The notes under the pieces are model-generated. The model saw only the letters and a program-made list of their open reading frames with translations. It did no database searches and was not told the origin of the DNA. From positions 682,001 through 746,000 of the forward strand of contig LVEI03000001.1 in NCBI GenBank assembly GCA_001595385.3: a stretch of 64,000 bases of DNA. Direction: 5' to 3'. The translations under genes and the position numbers were made by a program. Each line of letters opens with the position of its first letter. Position 1 is the stretch's first letter. Origin of the DNA: Deltaproteobacteria bacterium GWC2_55_46 (GTDB lineage: Bacteria > Desulfobacterota > GWC2-55-46). Of the stretch, positions 40,290 through 48,420 are shown piece after piece.

Positions 40290-41087
40290 CTATTGTCCGT
40301 CGCGCTCGTCGATTTCAGTATTATTTGGTTCAGTATTTGATTCAGCATTTGGTCCTGCCTTTTGCCTGCCCCGTCTCTTTGCCGGCCTGTTCGTTCCGCG
40401 GGACCTCTCCATGCGCTCCTTTATCATGTCTATCCTTTTGCCGAGGCCGAAGACCTCGCCAAGAGGCTTCGCGAGGCGCTTCCTCGTATCCGGGTTAGAG
40501 TACCTCACATAGACCATGCCGACCACGGCGGTTACAATGCCGCCTATAAGGTCGTTGATGAGGTCCCACATGGTGTCGCCAAGGCCGTTCTGGGTCATCT
40601 TGCCGAAGAGGGTATCCACAGTGAACTCACCAATTTCCCAGATACCGCCCATGGCCATGGCGAACGTAACGGTAAAAAGCCCGATGAACGGCAACGAAAG
40701 CCGCACTTTGCGTGTATAATTTAAGGAGTAGACGACCACAAAGGCCAGCAGGCCCACTACTGCGCTGCCGTAGACGTGCAAGGCCTTGTCGTAGAGCCAG
40801 ACCCGCTGGTAAAAGTTGAGCCATTCTCCCATGAATGTATTCAGGAATATGGAGAGCGTTATGAGGAGGTCAAGCTCAAATGGCAGGGTCACCCTGTAGC
40901 TCCTCTCAAGGAGGCTCGGTATCATTGAGAGGGCGACGGAGAAAACGATAAGGACCGAGAAGAGGTAATCACCTCTTGAGACCGCCACCGGAAGAAGCAG
41001 TACCATCAGAAGCTTCATGAACCAGGAAAGACCCGTTGTTATGGACAGGGTCCGCCAGTTCTTAAGCATATTTACGATGCTCAGCAT
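40290..41087 (-). CDS. DUF2238/YjdF-like integral membrane protein
   Basis: About six hydrophobic helices and signature stretches LYDKALHVYGSAVVGLLAFV, AMAMGGIWEIGEFTVDTLFG and GDTMWDLINDLIGGIVTAVV, resembling YjdF/DUF2238 membrane proteins of unknown function. The C-terminal 60 residues are a hydrophilic, basic tail (RMERSRGTNRPAKRRGRQKA). The start is uncertain: ATG at 41087 (MLSIVNMLKNWR) or 41069; neither has a strong ribosome site. Confidence 0.72.
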   Translation of the reverse strand: MLSIVNMLKNWRTLSITTGLSWFMKLLMVLLLPVAVSRGDYLFSVLIVFSVALSMIPSLLERSYRVTLPFELDLLITLSIFLNTFMGEWLNFYQRVWLYDKALHVYGSAVVGLLAFVVVYSLNYTRKVRLSLPFIGLFTVTFAMAMGGIWEIGEFTVDTLFGKMTQNGLGDTMWDLINDLIGGIVTAVVGMVYVRYSNPDTRKRLAKPLGEVFGLGKRIDMIKERMERSRGTNRPAKRRGRQKAGPNAESNTEPNNTEIDERDGQ

Positions 41088-41160
41088 AGAGGGCGTCCGC
41101 GTGCTATGGTTTTCGGTAAACCGTATAATTATTATACATGGAAGGCCTCTTGGCAAGTAA

Positions 41161-41787
41161 ATGCTAAAATTTTTACTCTACAGGCTTTGGGCAGTCACTT
41201 TACCCCTCCTCCTTATCTATAACGGGGCGGCCGCCTCGCCTGTTCCTTCTATACCTTACGGCCCCGGAGCAGCTCCACTGCCTCCGATGCTGAACTTTAA
41301 TCCCGGCCCACAGGATAACGGCGGTCTCGTCGACCAAAAGGAGCGCTTTAGCGATGACCCGCCCGTTACCGGAGAGACGGGCCGTCAAGCGGTAGTCTCG
41401 GGCAGGATGACGAGGCTTTTCAGGTCCATAATGGAGTTCGGGTCAGGCTTCCCTTCCACGCTCTGCGAGCTGGTCGAGAACATCTACACAAGGGGCAGCG
41501 TGACCAGGTCACCGGCCGGTGCTGGTGCCGGGCTATCCGAGATCCTTTCAGATGAGAGCCGGGTCGTAGGCACCGGGGTCGGCTACGACATAGGAGCAGG
41601 GCTCAGGGTCCAGGGCTTCGGCGTATTTGACATGGACGACAACAGCGCCTTTGCAGGCCCTGCCTTGAGATTTAACGTACAGGAGTACATAGACCTGACT
41701 ACCGGCATGCAACTCCTTATAAACGAGGATGAGAGCCGCTTTGAGCGGCAGGGGCTCTATTTCGCGGAGTTCAGGTTCCAGTTCTGA
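41161..41787 (+). CDS. secreted or outer-membrane hypothetical protein
   Basis: 208 aa: signal peptide (LWAVTLPLLLIYNGAAASPV), a Pro/Gly-rich region (about 28-60), then a C-terminal half of alternating strands (VVGTGVGYDIGAGLRVQGFG, YFAEFRFQF) ending in Phe like outer-membrane barrel proteins. Too short for a full barrel by itself. Divergent from the DUF2238-like gene. No family recognised. Confidence 0.65.
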   Translation: MLKFLLYRLWAVTLPLLLIYNGAAASPVPSIPYGPGAAPLPPMLNFNPGPQDNGGLVDQKERFSDDPPVTGETGRQAVVSGRMTRLFRSIMEFGSGFPSTLCELVENIYTRGSVTRSPAGAGAGLSEILSDESRVVGTGVGYDIGAGLRVQGFGVFDMDDNSAFAGPALRFNVQEYIDLTTGMQLLINEDESRFERQGLYFAEFRFQF

Positions 41788-41825
41788 CAGGCTGCCCAGG
41801 GCCCTTTCGGGGATATAATCAATAT

Positions 41826-42002
41826 ATGGATATTGTCGAAGAAAAAAAGGAAGGCCGAGCGGAAGATATATGTCCGGTCTGCGGATACTCTCTCGATGAG
41901 TGCGTCTGCTGCGCCGAATGCGGCCATGTCTGCCCGCTTGAGGCCGGGCTCCCGTACTGTCCGGTCTGCAGCCCCGGAAGAGGGAAAGCCGCTGAAAGTT
42001 AA
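41826..42002 (+). CDS. 58-aa multi-cysteine zinc-ribbon protein
   Basis: Eight or more cysteines in three knuckles: CPVCG, CVCCAECGHVC and CPVC. This suggests two zinc sites. Starts at ATG 41826 (MDIVEEKKEGRAED); ribosome site weak (GGGGAT). Its TAA overlaps the stop codon of the convergent UDG-like gene. Function unknown. Confidence 0.66.
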   Translation: MDIVEEKKEGRAEDICPVCGYSLDECVCCAECGHVCPLEAGLPYCPVCSPGRGKAAES

Positions 42003-42595
42003 TCGAGCTTCTTTCTGACTTTTAGAAGTGCCTTCCTAAGCTCACCGACGCTCTCGTCAAGGCGCTTCTGCCTTCTCAAGATGTAAGACGGGTGATAGAC
42101 CGGCATGACCGGCCTTCCTTCAAATTCCAGCCATTCCCCGGCCATAAAATCGCTATCGGGCAAAAGGGCAAAAAAGGCGGTCTTGCCTACGGCGATTATG
42201 ACATCAGGGGCGATTATATCGATCTCTTCCATAAGGTAAGGGATGAAGAACTCTCTTTCGTCCTTTTCCGGCTTCCTGGTCCTGAGCCTCTTCGTCTCTA
42301 CGTTAGGCCATATCTTGAGGACGTTGGTGATATAGATATTCTCTCTTTTTAACCTCAGGGCGTCCTCAAGTACCTTCACGAAAAAAGAGCCGGCCTTGCC
42401 AACGAAAGGCCTTCCGAGCCTCGTCTCGTCACGCCCTGGGGCCTTGCCTATGACCATGACGCGGCACGGCGCCGGCCCCTCCCCGAAGACAGACATGGAG
42501 CCTCTGAAACGCCTTGAGCACGTCTCGGAGAGCCTCCTTCTCAGGGCTTCGATCTGTTTTGATGGCTGTTTTCCCGGCTTTTTTGCGGGAGCCAT
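41999..42595 (-). CDS. uracil-DNA glycosylase superfamily protein (family 4-like)
   Basis: DNA repair glycosylase fold: motif 1 VMVIGKAPGRDETRLGRPFV with GKAG, the central TNVLKIWPN, APDVIIAVGKTA, and motif 3 VYHPSYILRRQ. 198 aa, normal for family 4. The iron-sulfur ligands of family 4 are mostly missing: the first CxxC is CSRRF and the KCRPP-type segment is KIWPN, so it probably lacks the cluster. Uracil activity is likely but not certain. It is 8 bp downstream of the YhaM-like gene. Confidence 0.82.
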   Translation of the reverse strand: MAPAKKPGKQPSKQIEALRRRLSETCSRRFRGSMSVFGEGPAPCRVMVIGKAPGRDETRLGRPFVGKAGSFFVKVLEDALRLKRENIYITNVLKIWPNVETKRLRTRKPEKDEREFFIPYLMEEIDIIAPDVIIAVGKTAFFALLPDSDFMAGEWLEFEGRPVMPVYHPSYILRRQKRLDESVGELRKALLKVRKKLD

Positions 42596-42603
42596 TCAGG
42601 ACT

Positions 42604-43650
42604 TCAGGGTTGGCGAAAAAGGTTGAGCGTGCCTCTTTCGCCGTTAGCGTCTTCCTTTTTCTCTTCAGCCTTTGCGGCTGCAGGCTCGTCCTCGGCTACA
42701 GGGGCCCCGCCCCTGTAGATATACCTTTCGAAGAGCTTCTGGTACGAGGTCCAGTTCGAGCCGTCCCCCTTATCGGTTACAAGGGACCTTACCATCGTGA
42801 CCTTGGCGTCAAGGTCGTCGATGTAGGAGAGTATTATCGCCTCGATGGTCTTTGGCCTCTTGGGTGAGCCGAACTCGAGATGGCCGTGATGCGACAGGAC
42901 CATGTGCTTGATAAGTACGGAAAGCTCCCTCGGAAAATCCGGTATGGCGGAGGCCTTCCTGTCGATAAGCTCTACCCCTATGGTGATATGGCCCAGAAGG
43001 CGCCCCTCGTCGGTGTAGTCGAACGACCTCTGGTACGAGAGCTCCCAGATCTTCCCTATGTCGTGGAGCATGGAGCCGGCTATGAGGAGGTCCCTGTTTA
43101 TCGCCTCCCCGTAGTGCTCGACGAGCTTATCGGCAAGGCCGCACATCGAGACGACGTGCTCCGCGAGCCCCCCGAGCCACGGGTGGTGCATGCTCTTCGC
43201 GGCAGGGGCCATGAGGAACTTTCCCCTCACCTCAGGGTCGGTGAATATGGCCTCAAGGAGGGCCTTCACATGCCTGTCCTTGAGGCTCGCGATTATGGAA
43301 TCTATCTCAGAGGCGAGGGTCGCCGGATCTTTGGCGGAGGCGGGGAGGAAGTCCCTCAGGGAATAGGCGTTTTCCGCAAGCGCCTTCACCGCCGAGACGT
43401 TCATCTGTACGCCGCCCTGGTAGGCCACCGCATAGGCCTTGACCGAGACGACGTCGTTTTTATTGAAGGCCTTCGCTATCTCCTCGGCGTCGTCCCATAC
43501 CCGGGCCTCCATCTCGCCGGATGAGTCCATGAGCCTCAGGCTTAAGTACGCCTTTCCGGACTTGCTTATCCCGGTCTCCTTTTTCGAGACGAGGAAGACG
43601 TCCTGTACGCTGTCCTTCTCCCTTATGTCCTTTATATAGGTCTTTTTCAA
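42604..43650 (-). CDS. YhaM-like 3'-5' exoribonuclease (OB fold + HD domain)
   Basis: 348 aa: N-terminal OB-fold nucleic acid-binding domain (about 12-90, AYLSLRLMDSSGEMEARVWD, VSVKAYAVAYQGGVQMNVSA) and HD phosphohydrolase domain (about 150-300; HHPWLGGLAEHVVSMCGLAD, AGSMLHDIGKIWEL, HMVLSHHGHLEFGSPKRPKT, SYIDDLDAKV). This order is that of YhaM/CBF1. It degrades RNA or DNA 3' to 5'. The C-terminal 40 residues are Ala/Glu/Lys-rich. Lies between the epimerase and UDG-like genes with small gaps. Confidence 0.87.
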   Translation of the reverse strand: MKKTYIKDIREKDSVQDVFLVSKKETGISKSGKAYLSLRLMDSSGEMEARVWDDAEEIAKAFNKNDVVSVKAYAVAYQGGVQMNVSAVKALAENAYSLRDFLPASAKDPATLASEIDSIIASLKDRHVKALLEAIFTDPEVRGKFLMAPAAKSMHHPWLGGLAEHVVSMCGLADKLVEHYGEAINRDLLIAGSMLHDIGKIWELSYQRSFDYTDEGRLLGHITIGVELIDRKASAIPDFPRELSVLIKHMVLSHHGHLEFGSPKRPKTIEAIILSYIDDLDAKVTMVRSLVTDKGDGSNWTSYQKLFERYIYRGGAPVAEDEPAAAKAEEKKEDANGERGTLNLFRQP

Positions 43651-43669
43651 TCGCTCTCTCCGGGGGCTT

Positions 43670-44623
43670 TTAAGCCTTCTCCCTTTCAGTGAACCACCTT
43701 ACGTACCTTTCGACCCCTTCATCTATCCTTACCGTCGGGCTGAAGCCCAGGAGCCTTTTGGCCTTTGTAACGTCGGCATATGTTATGGGCACGTCCCCTG
43801 GGACCGTGTCCGTATATTTTATCTTCGCCTTCCTGCCGAGCGCCGCCTCGATAAGCTCTATCAGGGTCTTGACCTCGACCGTATTCGCTCCTCCAAGGTT
43901 CACTATCTCGTACCTTGAACGGGTGTATATCGCCTTCAGAAGGCCGGAGATTATATCACCTACGTAGGTAAAGTCCCTCCTTGCGGTCCCGTCACCGTAG
44001 ACCTGAAGTTCCTTCCCTTCCCAGATGAGGCGGGTGAACTTGGCTACCGCCATGTCAGGCCTTCCCCTCTCGCCGTAGACCGTGAAGAAGCGGAGGCAGG
44101 TGGCCGGGAGGGAGTACAGATGCGAATAGGTGAAGCACATTAATTCTCCGGCCCTCTTTGTAGTGGCGTAAGGGGATATCGGAGTCGTTATCGGGTCCTC
44201 TTCCGAGAACGGCACCTTGCTGTTGATGCCGTAGACCGAGGAAGATGAGGCGAAGACGAAGTTCACGGTACCTGTTGAGCGCGCCGCCTCGAGGAGGTTA
44301 AGAGTGCCGACACAGTTTACCTCTTCGTAAAGGATCGGGTCCTCTATCGACGGCCTCACCCCGGCCCTTGCCGCCAGATGGCAGACCGCGTCCGGCTTTA
44401 CGGAGGCGAAGATGGCCTCCATCTTCTTTTTGTCCCTGATATCGGCCTCGAAGAGGCTGAAGGAGGCCCGTTCCTTATAGGCCTCCACGTTCTCCCTCTT
44501 GAGCTTTGGGTCGTAGAAGCCGTTGAAATCGTCTATTACAGTAACGTTCTCGCCGCGGTCAAGAAGCGCGGCCACAAGGTGAGAGCCTATGAAACCGGCC
44601 CCCCCGGTCACTATTATTTTCAT
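43670..44623 (-). CDS. NAD-dependent sugar-nucleotide epimerase (UDP-glucuronate 4-epimerase-like)
   Basis: Extended SDR: NAD-binding VTGGAGFIGSHLVAALLDRG, VCHLAARAGVRPSIEDP, catalytic Tyr-Lys in SPYATTKRAGELMC, and FFTVYGERGRPDMAVAKFTR, typical of UDP-glucuronate/UDP-glucose 4-epimerases. 317 aa. Supplies an activated sugar for LPS or capsule; the substrate is not fixed by sequence alone. First gene of a run with the YhaM-like and UDG-like genes. Confidence 0.87.
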   Translation of the reverse strand: MKIIVTGGAGFIGSHLVAALLDRGENVTVIDDFNGFYDPKLKRENVEAYKERASFSLFEADIRDKKKMEAIFASVKPDAVCHLAARAGVRPSIEDPILYEEVNCVGTLNLLEAARSTGTVNFVFASSSSVYGINSKVPFSEEDPITTPISPYATTKRAGELMCFTYSHLYSLPATCLRFFTVYGERGRPDMAVAKFTRLIWEGKELQVYGDGTARRDFTYVGDIISGLLKAIYTRSRYEIVNLGGANTVEVKTLIELIEAALGRKAKIKYTDTVPGDVPITYADVTKAKRLLGFSPTVRIDEGVERYVRWFTEREKA

Positions 44624-44712
44624 GCGGTAAAGCTATCATAGTTGAACTCGAAGGGTCAAGAGAAAGGGGCTTGAAAGGGCGGCAGACGCGCCCTTTCAAA
44701 GGCCGCCTCACC

Positions 44713-45147
44713 TCATGGATTCACGAGATTCCCGATATTGCCCCTCAAGGCAAGCTCCGCCCCTTCAACGTCCTCGGTGTCCTTGTTAGGATGGTGCAGG
44801 ACCTCTATCTTGTCCCAGTCCTTGAACTGGGCCCCAGGCACCCTCGCTATGTAAGAGCCTCTGCCATCGCCGTCGCTTACAAACGTAAGGTCGCCAGAAC
44901 CCACGCCCACTTCGCCGAGCATAGGCGTCACGTCGATGAGCCAGATAGAGAAGACCGAATTCGGCTCAAGCCCTGTAGCGGCTATCTTTATCTGCTTCTG
45001 CCCTCCAGCTATGTCGTCTATAACGGCCTCGCCCCTGGCGTCGTCCCATACCTCGCCCCTGAGCTCGATCACGCTTGGCGAAGCGTACGCCCCCGCGGCC
45101 GAAAGAAAGAGCGCCGCAAGAGCGGATATTAGCTTGATGTATCTCAT
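44713..45147 (-). CDS. secreted hypothetical protein, paralogue 1
   Basis: 144 aa with signal peptide (ISALAALFLSAAGAYASPSV). The mature beta-rich domain shares with the next gene GLxPNxVxxxWL, a V/AxVP segment, WDxIExxHHPN and AxxALRGxxG. The conserved His pair could bind metal. It follows the paralogue after a terminator. No established family recognised. Confidence 0.68.
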   Translation of the reverse strand: MRYIKLISALAALFLSAAGAYASPSVIELRGEVWDDARGEAVIDDIAGGQKQIKIAATGLEPNSVFSIWLIDVTPMLGEVGVGSGDLTFVSDGDGRGSYIARVPGAQFKDWDKIEVLHHPNKDTEDVEGAELALRGNIGNLVNP

Positions 45148-45164
45148 CTCATACCTCTTTCCCC

Positions 45165-45215
45165 AATGGCCTCAAAAAAAAGAAAAAGGCCTCCGGCCTT
45201 GGGCGGAGGCCTTTT
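45165..45215 (-). terminator. terminator between the two paralogues
   Basis: 12-bp stem AAAAGGCCTCCG (45184-45195) with 45204-45215; on minus followed by TTTTTCTTTTTTTT. Confidence 0.9.
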
Positions 45216-45233
45216 ATCCTGCTGGCTTTTTCA

Positions 45234-45662
45234 TCAGCCCAGGTCACCCCTGAGTGCTACCTGCGCGTTGTCCAGGTCGGCTGGGTCGCCGTTCGGATGA
45301 TGAGCGATCTCGATTACATCCCACCTTAACATCTCGCCATCCGGCACCGACGCCACGAACCGGCCGTTCCCTGCCGCGTCTGTCCTAAACGCGTAATCCC
45401 CTACCCCGAGCCCCTTAAGTCTGGACGGAGCTTCCCTGGTGAGCCATACCGTATATACGGCGTTAGGCTTAAGTCCGCTCACATCGACCGTGACCTCGTT
45501 CACGTTGAGCCCGATATCGGAGTAGGATATCTCTACGTTTCCCTTCGCGTCCGGGAAGCTCAAGAGGCCCTCGAGCGGTATCGTAGTATACGCGGCGTAC
45601 CCGGTTGATGTAAAAGCGGCCACGACAATAGTCAATGCGGCCGCAAGCAAGCTCTTTTTCAT
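45234..45662 (-). CDS. secreted hypothetical protein, paralogue 2
   Basis: 142 aa, signal peptide (LLAAALTIVVAAFTSTGYAA), then a domain like the preceding one: SGLKPNAVYTVWLTREAPSR, RFVASVPDGEMLRWDVIEIA, HHPNGDPADLDNAQVALRGD. Good ribosome site AAAGGAGG. The pair arose by duplication; each is separately terminated or at least separable. Confidence 0.7.
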   Translation of the reverse strand: MKKSLLAAALTIVVAAFTSTGYAAYTTIPLEGLLSFPDAKGNVEISYSDIGLNVNEVTVDVSGLKPNAVYTVWLTREAPSRLKGLGVGDYAFRTDAAGNGRFVASVPDGEMLRWDVIEIAHHPNGDPADLDNAQVALRGDLG

Positions 45663-45868
45663 TTCACACCTCCTTTGAGTTCAAAACCCCTGAGTACCGA
45701 TGCGGAAGACCCTATGTCCGCATAATGCCTCATATTTAGATTGTAAACCCGCAAGGGGGCTTGTCAAGCTCACGCGGCGGCGGTGGAATCCGGAGCAAAA
45801 CAAGATCGCTTTTTTCTGATAGAGTATTAATTATTAATCCAGTCCATCTTTAACAATGAGAGGCTTAT

Positions 45869-47326
45869 ATGCCTTTGCCTTCAGCCCTGAAAAGGGTCTC
45901 AGAGACCGTCTGGGAGCTGCCCACAAGCTACAAGGAGGGCATGCTCGTCCCGGCGCGCGTCTTCGCCACGGAGAAGCTCATAAAGGAGATGGACGATGGC
46001 GTATTCAATCAGGTCACGAACGTCGCCTGCCTGCCCGGCATAGTGAAGTACGCCTACTGCATGCCTGACGGCCACTGGGGCTACGGCTTCCCGATAGGCG
46101 GGGTTGCGGCCATGGACCCTGTAAAGGGCGTCATCTCCCCTGGCGGCATAGGCTTCGACATCAACTGCGGCATGAGGCTCGTCCTCACGAGCCTGACCTT
46201 TGAAGAGGTGAAGCCAAAGCTCAAAGAGCTTGTGGACGCCCTCTTCTACAGCATACCCTCCGGCGTTGGCTCAACAGGCATGCTCAGGCTCAAGCGCGAC
46301 GAGTTCAGGGAGGCCCTGAAAGATGGCTCCCGCTGGTGCCTAAAGAGAGGCTTGGCCTGGCCAGAGGACATCGAGCTTACCGAGGAACGCGGCTGCTTCG
46401 AAGGCGCGGACCCCACGAAGGTGAGCGAGAAGGCGATAGAGCGCGGCTTTGACCAGATCGGCACCCTCGGCAGCGGGAACCACTACTGCGAGATACAGGT
46501 CGCCAGCCCCGGGAACGTCTTCGATGAGAATATCGCGAAGGCCTTCGGCTTTCGTATACCGAACCAGGTGGCGATAATGTTCCATTGCGGCAGCCGCGGC
46601 TTCGGCCACCAGGTCGCAACAGACTACCTCAAGCTCTTTCTCAAGGTCATGGAAACGAAGTACGGGATCAGGGTCCAGGACCGTGAGCTCGCGTGCGCAC
46701 CCTTTAGCTCACATGAGGGGCAGGCCTACTTCGCCGCGATGAAATGCGGCGCCAACATGGCCTTCGTCAACAGGCAGGTGATCCTCCACAGGATACGCCA
46801 GGTCTTCTCCGACGTATTCAAGAGGTCCCCTGAGGACCTTGGCCTCGACATGGTCTATGACGTCACGCATAATACCGCCAAGCTGGAGACTCACCTTGTC
46901 GACGGGAAGCAAAGAGAGCTCCTTGTGCACAGGAAGGGCGCAACGCGCGCCTTCGCCCCCGGGATGGAGGGGCTGCCGGAAAAATACAGGGACACCGGGC
47001 AGCCGGTCATAATAGGCGGGAGCATGGAGACGGGCTCGTACCTGCTCGCCGGCCTCAGAAGCGGAGAGGACGCTTTCTACTCGACCGCGCACGGCAGCGG
47101 CAGGACTATGAGCAGGCACCAGGCAAAGCGCATGTACAGGGGGACGAAGCTCCAGCACGACATGGAGGAGCGGGGCATATACGTCAAGACCGTCACGTGG
47201 GGCGGCCTTGCCGAAGAGGCCGGAGCGGCATACAAGAAGATAGACGAGGTCGTCGAGGCAACAGAGCTTGCTGGATTGAGCAAACGGGTCGTGAGGCTTA
47301 CGCCCATCGGCAACATAAAGGGTTAG
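45869..47326 (+). CDS. rtcB: RNA-splicing ligase RtcB
   Basis: GTP- and Mn-dependent ligase joining 2',3'-cyclic phosphate (or 3'-phosphate) to 5'-OH RNA ends. Landmarks: CMPDGHWGYGFPIGGVAAMD, GVISPGGIGFDINCGMRLV, GTLGSGNHYCEIQVA, MFHCGSRGFGHQVATDYL, YDVTHNTAKLE, HRKGATRAFAPG and the guanylylated-His region HGSGRTMSR. 485 aa, normal. The ATG at 45869 sits just after ATTAAT-rich sequence; an archease gene follows after 2 bp, the classic partner. Confidence 0.97.
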   Translation: MPLPSALKRVSETVWELPTSYKEGMLVPARVFATEKLIKEMDDGVFNQVTNVACLPGIVKYAYCMPDGHWGYGFPIGGVAAMDPVKGVISPGGIGFDINCGMRLVLTSLTFEEVKPKLKELVDALFYSIPSGVGSTGMLRLKRDEFREALKDGSRWCLKRGLAWPEDIELTEERGCFEGADPTKVSEKAIERGFDQIGTLGSGNHYCEIQVASPGNVFDENIAKAFGFRIPNQVAIMFHCGSRGFGHQVATDYLKLFLKVMETKYGIRVQDRELACAPFSSHEGQAYFAAMKCGANMAFVNRQVILHRIRQVFSDVFKRSPEDLGLDMVYDVTHNTAKLETHLVDGKQRELLVHRKGATRAFAPGMEGLPEKYRDTGQPVIIGGSMETGSYLLAGLRSGEDAFYSTAHGSGRTMSRHQAKRMYRGTKLQHDMEERGIYVKTVTWGGLAEEAGAAYKKIDEVVEATELAGLSKRVVRLTPIGNIKG

Positions 47327-47328
47327 GG

Positions 47329-47760
47329 ATGGAATACCGTTATCTGGAAGAGATCGCCACCGCTGACGTGGCATTTGAGGCCCGTGGCAAGGACCCGGCT
47401 GAGGTCTTCACCGCCGCGGCAGAGGCCACCGTAAACGTCATGGTCGATGAGCCGGAGAGGATAGAACGCAAGGAATGGGTTACGGTAGAGCTCGAGGACA
47501 CCGGCCTTGAGATGCTGCTTTTCGACTTCCTGAACGAACTCGTCTATTACAAGGACGCCAAAAAACTCCTTTTACGTGTGGACACCATGAAGATACGTGA
47601 GTCTGACGGGAGCTACAGCCTATCCGCAGAGCTTTCAGGCGAGGAGATCGATCCGGCCAAGCACCCTCTCGGAGCTGACGTAAAGGCGGTGACGCTCCAC
47701 ATGTTCAGCCTGGAGGAGGATAGCGCCGGATGGAAGGCGATAGCGATACTCGATATCTGA
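47329..47760 (+). CDS. archease, RtcB activator
   Basis: 143 aa from 47329 (MEYRYLEEIATADVAFEARG). Archease features: acidic N-terminal TADVAFEARG, FTAAAEATVNVMVDEPERIE, FDFLNELVYYKDAKKLL, and a C-terminal AVTLHMFSLEEDSAGWKAIA ending in VxDI-type strand. Archease speeds RtcB guanylylation and turnover. It follows rtcB directly with 2 bp spacing, so co-expression is certain. The usual TAD...H His appears replaced. Confidence 0.93.
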   Translation: MEYRYLEEIATADVAFEARGKDPAEVFTAAAEATVNVMVDEPERIERKEWVTVELEDTGLEMLLFDFLNELVYYKDAKKLLLRVDTMKIRESDGSYSLSAELSGEEIDPAKHPLGADVKAVTLHMFSLEEDSAGWKAIAILDI

Positions 47761-47771
47761 AAGGCTCTTCT

Positions 47772-47942
47772 TTAAAAATCCTCTTCGAGAAATAGCTCGT
47801 CCGTCTTCTTCTTGCGAAGCGCCAACGGTGTCTGGCAATAGGGGCAGAATACCTGCTCGCCCACCCTCTCATCCCCTGCCATCGGGACTTCGACGTCGCA
47901 CATCGGGCATGTAAGATAGCTGTATGAGCCTTTAGTGGACAT
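47772..47942 (-). CDS. 56-aa zinc-ribbon protein
   Basis: MSTKGSYSYLTCPMCDVEVP ... FCPYCQTPLAL: two CPxC knuckles of a zinc ribbon with an acidic C-terminal tail (TDELFLEEDF). Start at 47942 follows GGAGGTG. Convergent with archease. LysW-like size, but the LysW EDWGE end is absent, so function is open. Confidence 0.7.
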   Translation of the reverse strand: MSTKGSYSYLTCPMCDVEVPMAGDERVGEQVFCPYCQTPLALRKKKTDELFLEEDF

Positions 47943-48093
47943 ACGCACCTCCCAAAGCTTAAACCAAAATTATCTTCTCATACCTTGTCGAAAGGTTCAA
48001 GTCCGTGCTTTAGCGCATCAATAAGCCAACTCTCCTTTCCCCTTGACGCACACTGATAAAAGACGGAAAATTATAATTAAATAAAGGTGCGCC

Positions 48094-48321
48094 ATGCGCG
48101 AGGAGATAAGAAAATTATATCTTTCCGTAGGTGAAGTCGTCGTCCACCTGAGGCACCCTGAATGGGGGCAGGGCCGGGTGGTCGAGGAGATGAACTCTAT
48201 CATTCCTGGCGGGATATCGATTATAAGGATCGAGTTCAGGTACGCGGGCAGGAGGGCCTTCGACAACAACCTCGAAAGCCTCATGTGCTGTTATCACGCT
48301 GGCGTAAGAAGGTTGGGCTGA
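48094..48321 (+). CDS. DUF3553-type small protein
   Basis: 75 aa with VGEVVVHLRHPEWGQGRVVE and IIRIEFRYAGRRAFDNNLES, the pattern of DUF3553, a small beta-barrel resembling the CarD/Mfd RNA polymerase-interacting fold. It may bind RNA polymerase; not shown. Monocistronic, followed by a strong terminator. Confidence 0.72.
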   Translation: MREEIRKLYLSVGEVVVHLRHPEWGQGRVVEEMNSIIPGGISIIRIEFRYAGRRAFDNNLESLMCCYHAGVRRLG

Positions 48322-48335
48322 GATTGTTTTTTGAC

Positions 48336-48374
48336 AATAAATAAGGGCGGGAGCCCCTCCCCCCCTTATTTATT
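48336..48374. terminator. bidirectional terminator after DUF3553 gene
   Basis: AATAAATAAGGG (48336-48347) pairs with CCTTATTTATT (48364-48374) and an inner GGGAG-CCCC-CTCCC. Lies between convergent units. Confidence 0.85.
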
Positions 48375-48420
48375 CCTGTTTAGAAGGTTGCGGAAAAACT
48401 AAAAATCACAATTCAGCCTG

